Counted from the first letter of the stretch, positions 1-7,681 are shown. The stretch: DNA of 20,422 nt from JANRKG01 sp033763635 (GCA_033763635.1 JANRKG010000416.1:1-20422), one strand, 5' to 3'. The notes: generated by a model not told the origin, from the letters alone. Translations and numbers: made by a program.

Positions 1-104
1 TTGAGCGAAGCCGAAACCCGTGGCTGGTACTTTATTAGTTTGTAAATCCCTAAGAGGTGAGTTTCACTAGAAATTAGGGCGGGTTCAGTACCAATCGAGA
101 AACC

Positions 105-980
105 ATGGGATTTAGCAACACAAGAAGTACGAAGTTTAAACCTGCGGCAAGACAAATACGTATCGCGATTGCATCTAATGCGGGAGGGAGTGGCAAAACC
201 ACAATGGCAATTCATCTTGCCTATGGATTAGGAGCCAGAGGATACAGAACGACTCTGATAGAGCTTGATGCAAATGGATCACTGTGTACGTTTGCCGGAC
301 TGCAACCCGTCTCCGTAGAGCGATCATTCGCAGCCATCCTGAAGAAAGATTTTAAGGGAGACTATCCTTTAGTGCCTTTATGGGCAGAATACTTATCGAC
401 TGTAACCGCAATTCAGGGAGGAACACCTTTAGAAGAGAGTATTCATGAGATCTATCGCTCTACTCGTAAATACCAACTCCTTCAAGATTGCTTAGAGGAC
501 TATCCCATTGCAAGTGATGTTCTCCTGTTCGATACACCCGCCTCATTAGAACCGATGGGCCTTCTGGCTCTGGCCGCCTGCACTCATATTCTGGCTCCTA
601 TTAAACCTGAGTATAAGGATACGGGGTCTTTAGCCGATTTACTGAACTGGTATTACGAGAAGGTACGGGAACTAAGACTTAAACCCCAGCCTCAAATTTT
701 AGGCTTTGCTCCTTCCAGAATTGCGATGGATAAAGCAGTTCATCGGAATATTTTAGGAATTGCCAAAAAAGGAGAGAAGGTTAAGGTTAAGGAAGAAGAT
801 ACGTTACCTTATCAAATTCAACAGTTAGGAGTCCAATGTTTTCCACCCATTCGCGAGTGTGATTATTATCTATGGGCTTCTGGAGTAGGTCTACCCCTAA
901 ATCTTTATCGACCTGGATGTACTTTTAGCCAGGATTTTGACCCCATTGTCGAACATGTCATTCACCTGATCACCAGCTAA
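105..980 (+). CDS. parA: ParA-like partition ATPase (deviant Walker A)
   Basis: A 291-residue P-loop ATPase of the ParA/MinD group. In this family the ATPase binds DNA or nucleoid when loaded with ATP and positions a ParB-bound plasmid or chromosome region. Walker A is at residues 24-33 (SNAGGSGKTT), an A' motif lies around IELDANGS (53-60, Asp55), and Walker B is VLLFDTPA (139-146, Asp143). The signature lysine normally just before GG (KGGxGKT) is alanine here (Ala26); the P-loop Lys31 is kept. The ParB-like gene follows after 7 bp, so the two are almost surely one operon. Start is the ATG at 105; no strong ribosome binding site precedes it (GAGAAA a few bases upstream). Family assignment is secure. 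Plasmid rather than chromosomal partition is inferred from the divergence and the Rep/iterons elsewhere in the window. Confidence 0.9.
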   Translation: MGFSNTRSTKFKPAARQIRIAIASNAGGSGKTTMAIHLAYGLGARGYRTTLIELDANGSLCTFAGLQPVSVERSFAAILKKDFKGDYPLVPLWAEYLSTVTAIQGGTPLEESIHEIYRSTRKYQLLQDCLEDYPIASDVLLFDTPASLEPMGLLALAACTHILAPIKPEYKDTGSLADLLNWYYEKVRELRLKPQPQILGFAPSRIAMDKAVHRNILGIAKKGEKVKVKEEDTLPYQIQQLGVQCFPPIRECDYYLWASGVGLPLNLYRPGCTFSQDFDPIVEHVIHLITS

Positions 981-987
981 AAGAAAA

Positions 988-2166
988 ATGGCAAAGCAAC
1001 CTGTAGGAATGGCCCAAAGATTTGCATCGGTCAATCAAAATCAGCAGATTTTTGAATTGAACAATCGAATTGAGGATTTAGAAGAGGAGTTACGGCACCT
1101 TCGCAGTAATCCCCCATCAGAGGGTGAGAAGGAAGCGCTTAATCAGCAGTTGGAAGCTTTGGCAAGCCAACTCGCTCAACAGAGCGGAGAGTATCACATT
1201 CCGTTCGATCAAATTCAGCCAGATCCAGAACAGCCGCGAACCGTCTTCCCTCAAGACTTGATCATCGCCCGGGTGAAGAGTTTACAGGAACGAGGACAAC
1301 TTAGCCCCGTCATTGTGATCCCCAAAGAAGGTTGGTATCAGCTTTTTGATGGGGAACTCCGGTGGCGATCGGGATCAGCAGCAGGGTTAAAGACCCTCCG
1401 GTGCGTCTTTTTGACTCAGGAGAATTTGGATGCCCTCGATCGGACTGCCTTGTTTGATCGACAGTTGACAACCAGCATTCAATCCGAAAAGCTACATCCG
1501 TTTGATCTGGCGAATGCCCTAACCAAGTTGATGGTGATGCAATATCCAGAATTAGCACCTCAAGTTCAGGAAATCCCAAATCTCTTAGGTGCAGTCAACC
1601 AGCGTCTTAAACGTAGTGGTAAAGCGGCAGACTTAGAATCGATACGAATTGCCGATCGCTCCACGCAAAAGAATTGGTTGGAGTCCTTAGGTCTTCTACA
1701 AATGGAAGAATTATGGATACTTTCCAGCATTCTAGACAAACAACTGAATCCCATTTCTGTTAGTAGCAACATTTTTCCACTACTAAATTTACCTACTGAT
1801 TTACAAGCAGTCATTCGGGAAACAGGGTTAGAGGGCAGTAAGATATTAGAGCTAAAACGCCTCTCCCCTAGATTGTTGAACGTGTCGGAGGAGGTTGCCA
1901 CTCAGATTCGCAAAGAAATCACTGCAACGATTCTCAAAAACCGTGCCAGTCTGAGTCAGATCCGAAAGCTCGTCAGTCAAACCATTCAAGAACACAATCC
2001 AGTCAGCAAGTCTATTCCAGCTTCTAAGTTAGGAACAGTTGTCAAGCTGGTGCAGGGCATTTATCCAGAACAATTCGATCGGCAGGAGCTTACAGAGTTA
2101 AGACAGGCGCTCCATGCCAAATTACAACAAGTAGAAGCCTTGCTGGGCCCTGAATTACACAATTAA
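988..2166 (+). CDS. parB: ParB-like partition protein with N-terminal coiled coil
   Basis: A 392-residue ParB/Spo0J-family protein. Residues about 18-65 are charged and heptad-like (IEDLEEELRHLRS), a probable coiled coil placed before the ParB nuclease-like/CTPase fold. The ParB N-terminal domain spans about 70-185: IPFDQIQPDPEQPR (71-84) is the usual entry motif, GELRWRSGSAAG (122-133) matches the GERRxRA nucleotide-binding box, and SEKLHPFDLANAL (166-178) matches the third ParB box. The middle (about 230-320) is helical and may hold the centromere-binding HTH; the C-terminus is again helical and may dimerise. It lies 7 bp after the ParA gene. An AT-rich inverted repeat (AATTAAC at 2161-2167, GTTAATT at 2182-2188) overlaps the stop codon and may act as a weak terminator. 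No clear parS site was found. Confidence 0.88.
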   Translation: MAKQPVGMAQRFASVNQNQQIFELNNRIEDLEEELRHLRSNPPSEGEKEALNQQLEALASQLAQQSGEYHIPFDQIQPDPEQPRTVFPQDLIIARVKSLQERGQLSPVIVIPKEGWYQLFDGELRWRSGSAAGLKTLRCVFLTQENLDALDRTALFDRQLTTSIQSEKLHPFDLANALTKLMVMQYPELAPQVQEIPNLLGAVNQRLKRSGKAADLESIRIADRSTQKNWLESLGLLQMEELWILSSILDKQLNPISVSSNIFPLLNLPTDLQAVIRETGLEGSKILELKRLSPRLLNVSEEVATQIRKEITATILKNRASLSQIRKLVSQTIQEHNPVSKSIPASKLGTVVKLVQGIYPEQFDRQELTELRQALHAKLQQVEALLGPELHN

Positions 2167-2654
2167 CGGCCTGATCAAAAAGTTAATTTCTAAAGGCGGG
2201 TATTTTCAGTCTGCAAACGATTTCTAAGAGATTAATGATTACTGGTGAAGAAGAAATTCACTGCCGAAATGAATCTCTTCTCTCAATTCTTGATTTGTTT
2301 TCTAAAGTTCAGGAAAAATAGTAAGCAAGCGATTATCATAACCTGATAGGTTAGATTGGGCTGTGACTGCGCGTGTCTGACATCATACTAGGGAGTCTAA
2401 ATGCTCTAGAACGAATCTCCAAGATGCTAAATATTATCCGGAATATATCTATGTTCTTACAACTAATACGTTAAGGAGAAGGTTAGGACAGGTTGAACGG
2501 TTAAAATGAATATTTCAGAGGGCTTCCCTCCTGCCCTCTACCTGCTGCCATCCCTATCAAGAGGTACAAAATTCTGCAAAGCCTTCTCAAAGGGTAGTGA
2601 AACTCATCGAAAGGGGTTAAAACTGGTACAAAGTCTGCGATAATAAGTAAACGA
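2167..2654. other. Gene-free spacer between parB and tRNA-Lys
   Basis: About 490 bases with frequent stops in all frames; I see no credible gene. It contains two near-copies of a short word, GGTACAAAATTCTGC at 2563-2577 and GGTACAAAGTCTGC at 2625-2638. The second runs into the likely tRNA promoter. Plasmid centromeres often lie beside parAB, so a cis partition site could sit here, but no repeated array marks one. Confidence 0.5.
2617..2644 (+). promoter_or_regulatory. Probable promoter of tRNA-Lys
   Basis: A -35-like TTAAAA (2617-2622) and a -10-like GATAAT (2639-2644) are separated by 16 bp. A start of transcription near 2651 would lie just before the mature tRNA 5' end at 2655. The -35 match to TTGACA is partial, so this is a position-supported inference. 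Confidence 0.5.
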
Positions 2655-2726
2655 GGGTGACTGGCGCAACGGCAGCGCATCGGACTCTTAATCCGCTGGT
2701 TCTGGGTTCGAATCCCAGGTCACCCA
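2655..2726 (+). tRNA. trnK: tRNA-Lys (anticodon CUU)
   Basis: A 72-nt cloverleaf can be folded by hand. Acceptor stem GGGTGAC (2655-2661) pairs with GTCACCC (2719-2725) and discriminator A is 2726. D-stem GCGC (2664-2667) pairs with GCGC (2675-2678). The anticodon loop is CTCTTAA (2685-2691) with anticodon CTT at 2687-2689. The T-arm is CTGGG-TTCGAAT-CCCAG (2702-2718). The outermost anticodon-stem pair (T2680-C2696) is mismatched; the others pair. CCA is not encoded. It stands alone between the par operon and the UPF0182 gene. It would read AAG codons, which the common tRNA-Lys(UUU) can also read. Confidence 0.95.
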
Positions 2727-2778
2727 TCTCAGTCATGCTTAGGAGCATCCCAGTTTTGTAACCCCACTCAGGTCCGGC

Positions 2779-2897
2779 TTAATCCCCTCCTGGAAGGGGT
2801 AGGTTACGTGTTCGCAAAAGGAGGGCCACTGGGTTGCTTGCCCCCTAACCCACCCCGACCTTCGGGCACCCCTCCCAAGAGGGGATGGGAACTAGGG
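2779..2897. repeat. GC-rich dispersed palindromic repeat, copy 1
   Basis: An intergenic element bounded by hairpin-forming ends: AATCCCCTCCTGGAAGGGG at the left and CACCCCTCCCAAGAGGGGA at the right. The core includes CCACCCCGACCTTCGGG. The same arrangement recurs at 19420-19531 (left end AATCCCCTCCTGGGAGGGG, core CCACCCCGCCCTTCGGG, right end CATCCCTCCCAGGAAGGGA). Two copies about 16.6 kb apart, both in gene-free DNA, mark it as a small mobile or MITE-like repeat. A 74-codon open frame over this copy (2808-3032) is produced by the repeat and is not a credible gene. Confidence 0.75.
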
Positions 2898-3036
2898 GTC
2901 AACTTGCAAAACTGGGATGCACTCGTTATGCTTTTCAGCTTTGTTCAGGGCACTCATGTGGGTTTCGGATTCGCTCAACTCGCAGGAAATTTGTTTTCTA
3001 GCAATCTCCTAAGCTTTAGAGATTTACGATAGCCGA

Positions 3037-5991
3037 TTAGGGGGTTGCCTCCTCCACAGACCGAATGATTGTGGAATTGGGAGTAACTTGGGGCCGGAAG
3101 ACAGCTCGTAAAGCTTCTTCCAAGGTCGGTGACATCACAATTCGGTTCTCGTAAGCCACAATTACTCGTACTAACGTAGGCAAGCTATTCTGATCAGCTT
3201 CCAAATAAAGTGGCTCGACATACAAAAGAGATTGTTCAATCGGAATAATGAGTAGGTTGCCCTGTATTGCCCGCGATCCCTGACGGTTCCAGAGGGAAAT
3301 TTGCTGGGAGATCACTGGATCTTGGTTAATGCGCGCCTCAATTTGTTCCGGCCCATAAACCAGGCGTTCTTTCGGAAAGGTATATAGCAAGAGTTTGCCG
3401 TAATTCTCCCCATCCGATCGCGCCGCTAACCAGGCGATGAGATTCGTTCGTTCCCGTGGCGTGTAGGGTAGAAGCAGAATAAACTCTTCAAAAGGCACTG
3501 TAGGCAAACTCGTAATGAGATAATATGGCTCCACAACCCGGGATTCATTACCATAGACTTCATTGGGAATTTGCCACTGGTCTTCCCGGTTGTAAAACAC
3601 CTGGGGATCGGTCATGTGATAAATCATGAGCCGTTCAGATTGCAGCTTAAACAAGTCTAACGGATAGCGCAAATGACTCTGGAGGGCCGGAGGCAGGGCA
3701 GAAAGGGGTTTGAATAAACCTGGAAAAATTCTTGCCCAGGTTGCAATCATTGGATCGCTGGCATCCGCCACATAAAAATTGACCGTCCCATGATAGGCAT
3801 CCACCACCACCTTCACTGAGTTGCGAATGTAATTGATCCCCTGCGCTCCCAGATCCGAATACGGGTAATGATCGCTCGTTGTATAGGCATCTGCAATCCA
3901 GTAGAGAAAGGTTTTCGTTTCTTCCCCAGGGTTTTGTACGTTCGCAGTCACCAGATATGGATCACCGTCGTAGCGGAGAAATGGGGCGATCGTCTGCATG
4001 CGGGATCGGATGTTGCGCCGAAACAAGACTTTAGTGTCTGGCAAAAAATCACGGGTAAACAGCACTCGCCAGTCTCGCAAGTAAACCGCAAATAATCCCC
4101 GTCGCCACCAGGAGCCGATGTTAATTCCTCCCCGTCCGTCATAGACGTTATAGGCATTCTCACTCCCACTTGGATAATCCAATTCTTTGGTGCGCGTTTG
4201 GGTCATCACATAGGTATTGGTAGCCTCACCGTAGTAAATACGAGGTTGCCCAATGGGAATACTGGCCCGAATCACAGGACTAGAAGTGGTTAAAGCGTCC
4301 GTTGCTCCGCCTGAAATGTCTTTTACAAAATACTCTGGCAATCCCCCATCTCCCACCGTATTCACGGGACTGATGGTAAAACCATATCCGTGGGTATAAA
4401 TCAAATGGCGGTTCACCCAGGTCTGGGCCTCTGGAGGGACAGCATTGTAATCTAACTCCCGTGCTGAAATGAGCACTTGTCGCTGTTCCATTGAAGGAGA
4501 GGTTGAATTGGCAGATTGATCCCTTGTCGTATCTAATTTCAGAGCGTAGCGATCGATGTCTGCATCGGGAAAGCGGTAGTAGGGGCGAATTTGCTGCAAC
4601 TGGCGATTCGTTTCTAACAAAGGCCGCTCATCCCAAAGGCGAATGTTCCGTACCGTGAGTTCGTTTGCTTGCAAATCTGCCTCAGTCAGCCTTCCCTGGG
4701 GAATAAAATTTCTGGCATCGATCGCATCTAGCGCAAATGCCTTGCGAGTCAGCGCGATCGTACGTTCAATGTAGGGGCGTTCTCGCGCCAATTCATTCGG
4801 CTCCACAATCACCGATTGGATGACCTCCGGCACCCCAATCGCCAGCACTCCGAACCCCACAAACATCACCAAACCAATCCTAACCCAGGGGCGTTTGGGA
4901 AACTTTGGTTGCCAGAAGAGAGTGTGCCACAGAAGGTATCCAGCGATCGTCCCAGCGAATAGACTCAAGCCTGTATTCATCGGCAGTTGGGCCGCTACAT
5001 CTGTATAACCAGCCCCAAAAGCAACCCCTCGTTGGGAATAAAGCAATTCATACCGACTGAACCAATAGCTGAGTCCGATGGTCGCCATTAGCCCCGCCCC
5101 CATCCCACACAAATGCCGCTGCTGGGCAGATGAAAAACCGGGAAACCTTCCCTGGCTTAAACTATCACCTGACAGCAGATACGTGAGAGCCACCGCAGCA
5201 AAACCGAACAGAAATAGCCCAAACAACCATCTTTCGAGTAACTCCCAGAACGGTAAAGCAAAGATATAAAAGCTGATATCTCGCCCAAATAAAGGCTCTA
5301 CTTGATTAAACGAGGTGGGGTAGAAGAATTGCAAAAAAACAGCCCACTGTTTTGACAGGAGCCAGCCCATTAAGAGACTCAGGAGAACAGCGATCGTCCT
5401 CAGCCAAAGTCGGGGGGCCATAATCAGGGCAACCACAATTCCCATCACTCCACCCAAAAGGGCCATCTGTTCAAGGCCCACGTTACCGAGTTGCCAAAAT
5501 CTTTGCAGACTCAAATAGGAAGTCAGCGGGGTCGAGCGAATCGGGCCAGATTGCCAATAAGTCACCGCCCTTTGCCCGACATCCACGAGTACCCCAGCCA
5601 TCAGTAAACTCAGGGCAAGACCCAGAGAGAGGAGCGATCGGAGACCGAGTTTAGGGGACAGAGGTAGGAAAACTTGGGGGGAATCGCTCGATCGCAGCCT
5701 TGCCGATTGGCTAGCATTTATACCCTGCCCTGGAGAACCTTCAGGGGGAACCTGAGCATATTTCCACCGATTCGCCAGGGTCAGATTCCCCAGTAAGTAA
5801 GCAGTTGAAAAGGACGATACAAGGGTCAGTAACAGCAGTCTTACCCCAACCCTCAGCAAGAAAACCGGGAGATACTGCACTTCCTGAAACCAGAGGGTTT
5901 CTGCCCCCACACGAGCGGCCAGATCAAACAGGAATACTCCACCGAAAAGAACGGTCAAAAGCTGAAGAAAGCGGTTCTGATTCACGGGCAA
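3037..5991 (-). CDS. UPF0182 family integral membrane protein
   Basis: A 984-residue protein, about the usual length of cyanobacterial UPF0182 members. The N-terminal ~395 residues hold about nine hydrophobic segments (roughly 8-26, 43-69, 117-137, 176-193, 198-214, 240-273, 293-311, 340-359, 369-396), with the family motif PLFGRDISFYIF at about 233-244. The boundary motif ERPYIERTI followed by TRKAFALD (404-422) opens a large, probably extracytoplasmic, domain running to the C-terminus. The biochemical function of the family is not established, so none is proposed. The first codon at 5989-5991 is TTG; a GTG two codons later (5983-5985) is an alternative, and neither has a clear Shine-Dalgarno. 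It is divergent from the DUF6788-type gene; the intervening ~145 bp must hold both promoters. Confidence 0.95.
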   Translation of the reverse strand: MPVNQNRFLQLLTVLFGGVFLFDLAARVGAETLWFQEVQYLPVFLLRVGVRLLLLTLVSSFSTAYLLGNLTLANRWKYAQVPPEGSPGQGINASQSARLRSSDSPQVFLPLSPKLGLRSLLSLGLALSLLMAGVLVDVGQRAVTYWQSGPIRSTPLTSYLSLQRFWQLGNVGLEQMALLGGVMGIVVALIMAPRLWLRTIAVLLSLLMGWLLSKQWAVFLQFFYPTSFNQVEPLFGRDISFYIFALPFWELLERWLFGLFLFGFAAVALTYLLSGDSLSQGRFPGFSSAQQRHLCGMGAGLMATIGLSYWFSRYELLYSQRGVAFGAGYTDVAAQLPMNTGLSLFAGTIAGYLLWHTLFWQPKFPKRPWVRIGLVMFVGFGVLAIGVPEVIQSVIVEPNELARERPYIERTIALTRKAFALDAIDARNFIPQGRLTEADLQANELTVRNIRLWDERPLLETNRQLQQIRPYYRFPDADIDRYALKLDTTRDQSANSTSPSMEQRQVLISARELDYNAVPPEAQTWVNRHLIYTHGYGFTISPVNTVGDGGLPEYFVKDISGGATDALTTSSPVIRASIPIGQPRIYYGEATNTYVMTQTRTKELDYPSGSENAYNVYDGRGGINIGSWWRRGLFAVYLRDWRVLFTRDFLPDTKVLFRRNIRSRMQTIAPFLRYDGDPYLVTANVQNPGEETKTFLYWIADAYTTSDHYPYSDLGAQGINYIRNSVKVVVDAYHGTVNFYVADASDPMIATWARIFPGLFKPLSALPPALQSHLRYPLDLFKLQSERLMIYHMTDPQVFYNREDQWQIPNEVYGNESRVVEPYYLITSLPTVPFEEFILLLPYTPRERTNLIAWLAARSDGENYGKLLLYTFPKERLVYGPEQIEARINQDPVISQQISLWNRQGSRAIQGNLLIIPIEQSLLYVEPLYLEADQNSLPTLVRVIVAYENRIVMSPTLEEALRAVFRPQVTPNSTIIRSVEEATP

Positions 5992-6123
5992 ATTACACTG
6001 TAGAGGATGAATTGTCTACGTTCTTACGCTATCACACCCTATTTTCCCTGTTCTAGAACCCGCTTGGGTTTCAGAGATAAATTTCTGACGTACCTGGTAG
6101 TGTGTGATGGGGGCAGAGTAAAC

Positions 6124-6129
6124 TATAAT
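6124..6129 (+). promoter_or_regulatory. -10 element before the DUF6788-type gene
   Basis: A perfect TATAAT at 6124-6129 sits immediately 5' of a 28-bp palindrome. The expected transcription start (about 6136) falls inside the palindrome. No good -35 hexamer is visible 16-18 bp upstream. Confidence 0.5.
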
Positions 6130-6155
6130 TTTCTTATGTACGTACATAAGAAAAT
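6128..6155. promoter_or_regulatory. Perfect 28-bp palindrome over transcription/translation start
   Basis: An uninterrupted perfect palindrome centred between 6141 and 6142, with core TATGTACGTACATA flanked by ATTTTCT / AGAAAAT arms. It overlaps the end of the TATAAT box and reaches the second base of the ATG at 6154. This is a classic place for an operator bound by a dimeric (auto)repressor. As RNA, the 14-bp arms could fold over the start region. A random perfect match of this length is very unlikely; the binding protein is unknown. Confidence 0.8.
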
Positions 6156-6519
6156 GGCGAACCAACCTGACTTCAATCAACTTCGTGCTGTCCTGTCTCA
6201 ACTAAACCCAAATCAAGCGAGAGAACTGTACAGGGAATTAGGAGCGATCGTCACGCCCATTCACCAATCTGCCCCTGAGGCATCTCACCCGCAAGGGAAT
6301 ATTCGGGATGTGGTGGAAATTCAATGGGTGGGCGATCGGCTCTATCAGAGAGAAATGATTCGTTGTGGCAAGCCTAACTGTAAATGTGCTGGGAATGAAA
6401 GAGAGTTACATGGACCCTACTGGTATGTCTACTGGCGCGAAGCGGGTAAACTGAGAAGTCGATATATCGGTAAGAAGCTAAAGTTTGATGAACCCCCAGA
6501 ACCCAAAAATTGCGCTTGA
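6154..6519 (+). CDS. Small DUF6788-type protein with Cys motif
   Basis: A 121-residue soluble protein. The first third is helical and polar; the C-terminal half has RCGKPNCKCAGN followed by HGPYWYVYWREAGKLRSRYIGKK. The pattern CGKxxCxC ... HGPYxY ... GKxxSxYIGK is what I know as the DUF6788 signature. The clustered cysteines plus histidine could bind a metal, which is inference. No function is assigned. I chose the ATG at 6154, where family-like sequence begins; an in-frame ATG at 6136 would add six residues (MYVHKK) read from the palindrome itself. Neither start has a good Shine-Dalgarno, so translation may be leaderless or controlled by the palindrome. The GNAT gene begins 12 bp after its stop, suggesting co-transcription. 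Confidence 0.82.
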   Translation: MANQPDFNQLRAVLSQLNPNQARELYRELGAIVTPIHQSAPEASHPQGNIRDVVEIQWVGDRLYQREMIRCGKPNCKCAGNERELHGPYWYVYWREAGKLRSRYIGKKLKFDEPPEPKNCA

Positions 6520-6531
6520 GAGGGGGCACCG

Positions 6532-7044
6532 ATGATTACCCTGGAACCCCTCTCACCAGACACGATTGGAGAAGCCATTCGCCTAACCGATCGTGTCTTT
6601 GACTATCCCGCCTTTTGGTGGGAGAAACCCAGCTTTGTGCTTTGGCTCAGCTTGAATAACGGCTTCATTGCGAAAACAATTTATCGGTTCCTGGGGGTGG
6701 AATGGGCGACCTACTGGGTTGCCAGGGATGAGGAAGGTGCAGTGGTCGGGATCACGGGGCTTTATACCTATCTGAAAGAGCCAGAAGCTTACTGGTTGGG
6801 GTGGACCTGTGTTGATCCCCAGGTACGGGGTCGTAAAATTGGCAGCGGATTGGTTGATTTTGCCATTGCTCAGACTCGTGAAGCGGGAAAAGCCTATCTG
6901 CGTCTCTATACCTGGGATGATGAAGCAGCAACCGTAGCCCGTCAGCTTTATGAGCGTCGGGGTTTTCATCTCACGCGCACGGAGGATTTGAAGACCTATC
7001 GCGTGTTGTATTACGATCTGGCCTTATCGAATTCTCACCCCTGA
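6532..7044 (+). CDS. GNAT family N-acetyltransferase
   Basis: A 170-residue single-domain GNAT acetyltransferase, which would transfer acetyl from acetyl-CoA to an amine on a small molecule or protein. The acetyl-CoA pyrophosphate-binding motif A is VDPQVRGRKIGSGL (94-107; RxxGxG/A type), preceded by a beta-strand YWLGWTCV. Motif B appears as ARQLYERRGF (136-145). The N-terminal part is rich in aromatic residues (FDYPAFWWEKPSFVLWLSL) and is not a typical antitoxin-paired toxin signature. Start is ATG at 6532 with GAGAGGGGG just upstream. It is probably co-transcribed with the upstream DUF6788-type gene; the substrate cannot be read from sequence. Confidence 0.88.
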   Translation: MITLEPLSPDTIGEAIRLTDRVFDYPAFWWEKPSFVLWLSLNNGFIAKTIYRFLGVEWATYWVARDEEGAVVGITGLYTYLKEPEAYWLGWTCVDPQVRGRKIGSGLVDFAIAQTREAGKAYLRLYTWDDEAATVARQLYERRGFHLTRTEDLKTYRVLYYDLALSNSHP

Positions 7045-7158
7045 TCTTTACTACTCGTCATCCAATTTTATGATCCAGCCATTTCGATACTTTACAGACG
7101 GGCCGATCGCCCGCATTGCACGTTATCCTGGTATTATTAACCATCGTAAAAAGTGTCC

Positions 7159-7164
7159 AGGAGG
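7159..7164 (+). promoter_or_regulatory. Shine-Dalgarno AGGAGG that sets an ATT start
   Basis: A perfect AGGAGG lies 5 nt before an in-frame ATT (7170-7172) and 8 nt before ATC (7173-7175). There is no ATG, GTG or TTG at suitable spacing in the IF-3 frame; the nearest upstream candidate is TTG at 7116, which lacks a ribosome binding site and adds 18 residues not expected in IF-3. Confidence 0.75.
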
Positions 7165-7169
7165 ATACG

Positions 7170-7658
7170 ATTATCGCTGAAAAACAACTCATCAACCGTC
7201 AAATCAGATCTCCTCAAGTCCTTCTGATTGACCATGAAAATAATAACCGTGGACTGATTAGTACTCAGGAAGCGCTGCAAATTGCTGAAGGGGCAGGTCT
7301 TGATCTCGTCATTGTGTCCTCCGGAAAAGAGACTCCAGTGGCAAAGATCTTGGACTATGGTAAACATCTGTACCAGCAAAAGAAACGGCAGCGTCAGAGT
7401 TCAACCCCAACAGTCAAAGAAGTCAAACTCCGTCCGAATGTTGGCGAATCGGACTATACGTTACGGATCGATCGTGCCGTTCAATGGCTTGGAAAAGGTG
7501 ATTCGGTCAAGTTTCAGGTCCGGCTGCGGGGTCGAGAGCACCAGCACCGAGAGTTAGCCGTTAAGTTATTAGATCGGGTCGTTGCGGATTTAGGGAAGGT
7601 TGGGAAAGTGCAATCCTTCGATCAACGTGCCTTGATCGTTCAAGTGATTCCAGCTTAA
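7170..7658 (+). CDS. infC: Translation initiation factor IF-3, divergent, ATT start
   Basis: A full-length bacterial IF-3 of 162 residues when read from ATT at 7170. IF-3 binds the 30S subunit and checks initiator tRNA and start codon. N-domain: LINRQIRSPQVLLID (7-21), GLISTQEALQIAEGAGLDLVIVS (28-50) and PVAKILDYGKHLYQQKK (56-72), the last being the IF-3 signature where PVC(R/K)IMDYGK is usual (Cys is Ala here). C-domain: TVKEVKLRPNVGESDYTLRI and RLRGREHQHRELA. Start: AGGAGG at 7159-7164 places the ATT or next ATC codon as start. IF-3 genes of E. coli and some other bacteria are known to use AUU for autoregulation. Reading from TTG at 7116 gives an implausible hydrophobic extension. The many substitutions from typical cyanobacterial IF-3 suggest a second, paralogous copy, which is inference. 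A small hairpin (CGGGC 7099-7103 / GCCCG 7109-7113) lies in the leader. Confidence 0.92.
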   Translation: MIAEKQLINRQIRSPQVLLIDHENNNRGLISTQEALQIAEGAGLDLVIVSSGKETPVAKILDYGKHLYQQKKRQRQSSTPTVKEVKLRPNVGESDYTLRIDRAVQWLGKGDSVKFQVRLRGREHQHRELAVKLLDRVVADLGKVGKVQSFDQRALIVQVIPA

Positions 7659-7681
7659 CCGCTTCCAAAAACAACATTGAG

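Noticed and set aside
60..75. parS-like GTTTCACTAGAAAT upstream of parA
   Set aside because: Only the left half resembles the chromosomal parS consensus, the right half does not match, and this ParB is not the chromosomal type.
2808..3032. Open frame of 74 codons after the tRNA
   Set aside because: It is produced by the GC-rich dispersed repeat, has no ribosome binding site and shows no protein-like composition.
6154..7044. DUF6788-type/GNAT pair as a toxin-antitoxin system
   Set aside because: Known GNAT toxins pair with ribbon-helix-helix antitoxins; the partner here shows no such fold by eye, and the GNAT looks like an ordinary acetyltransferase.
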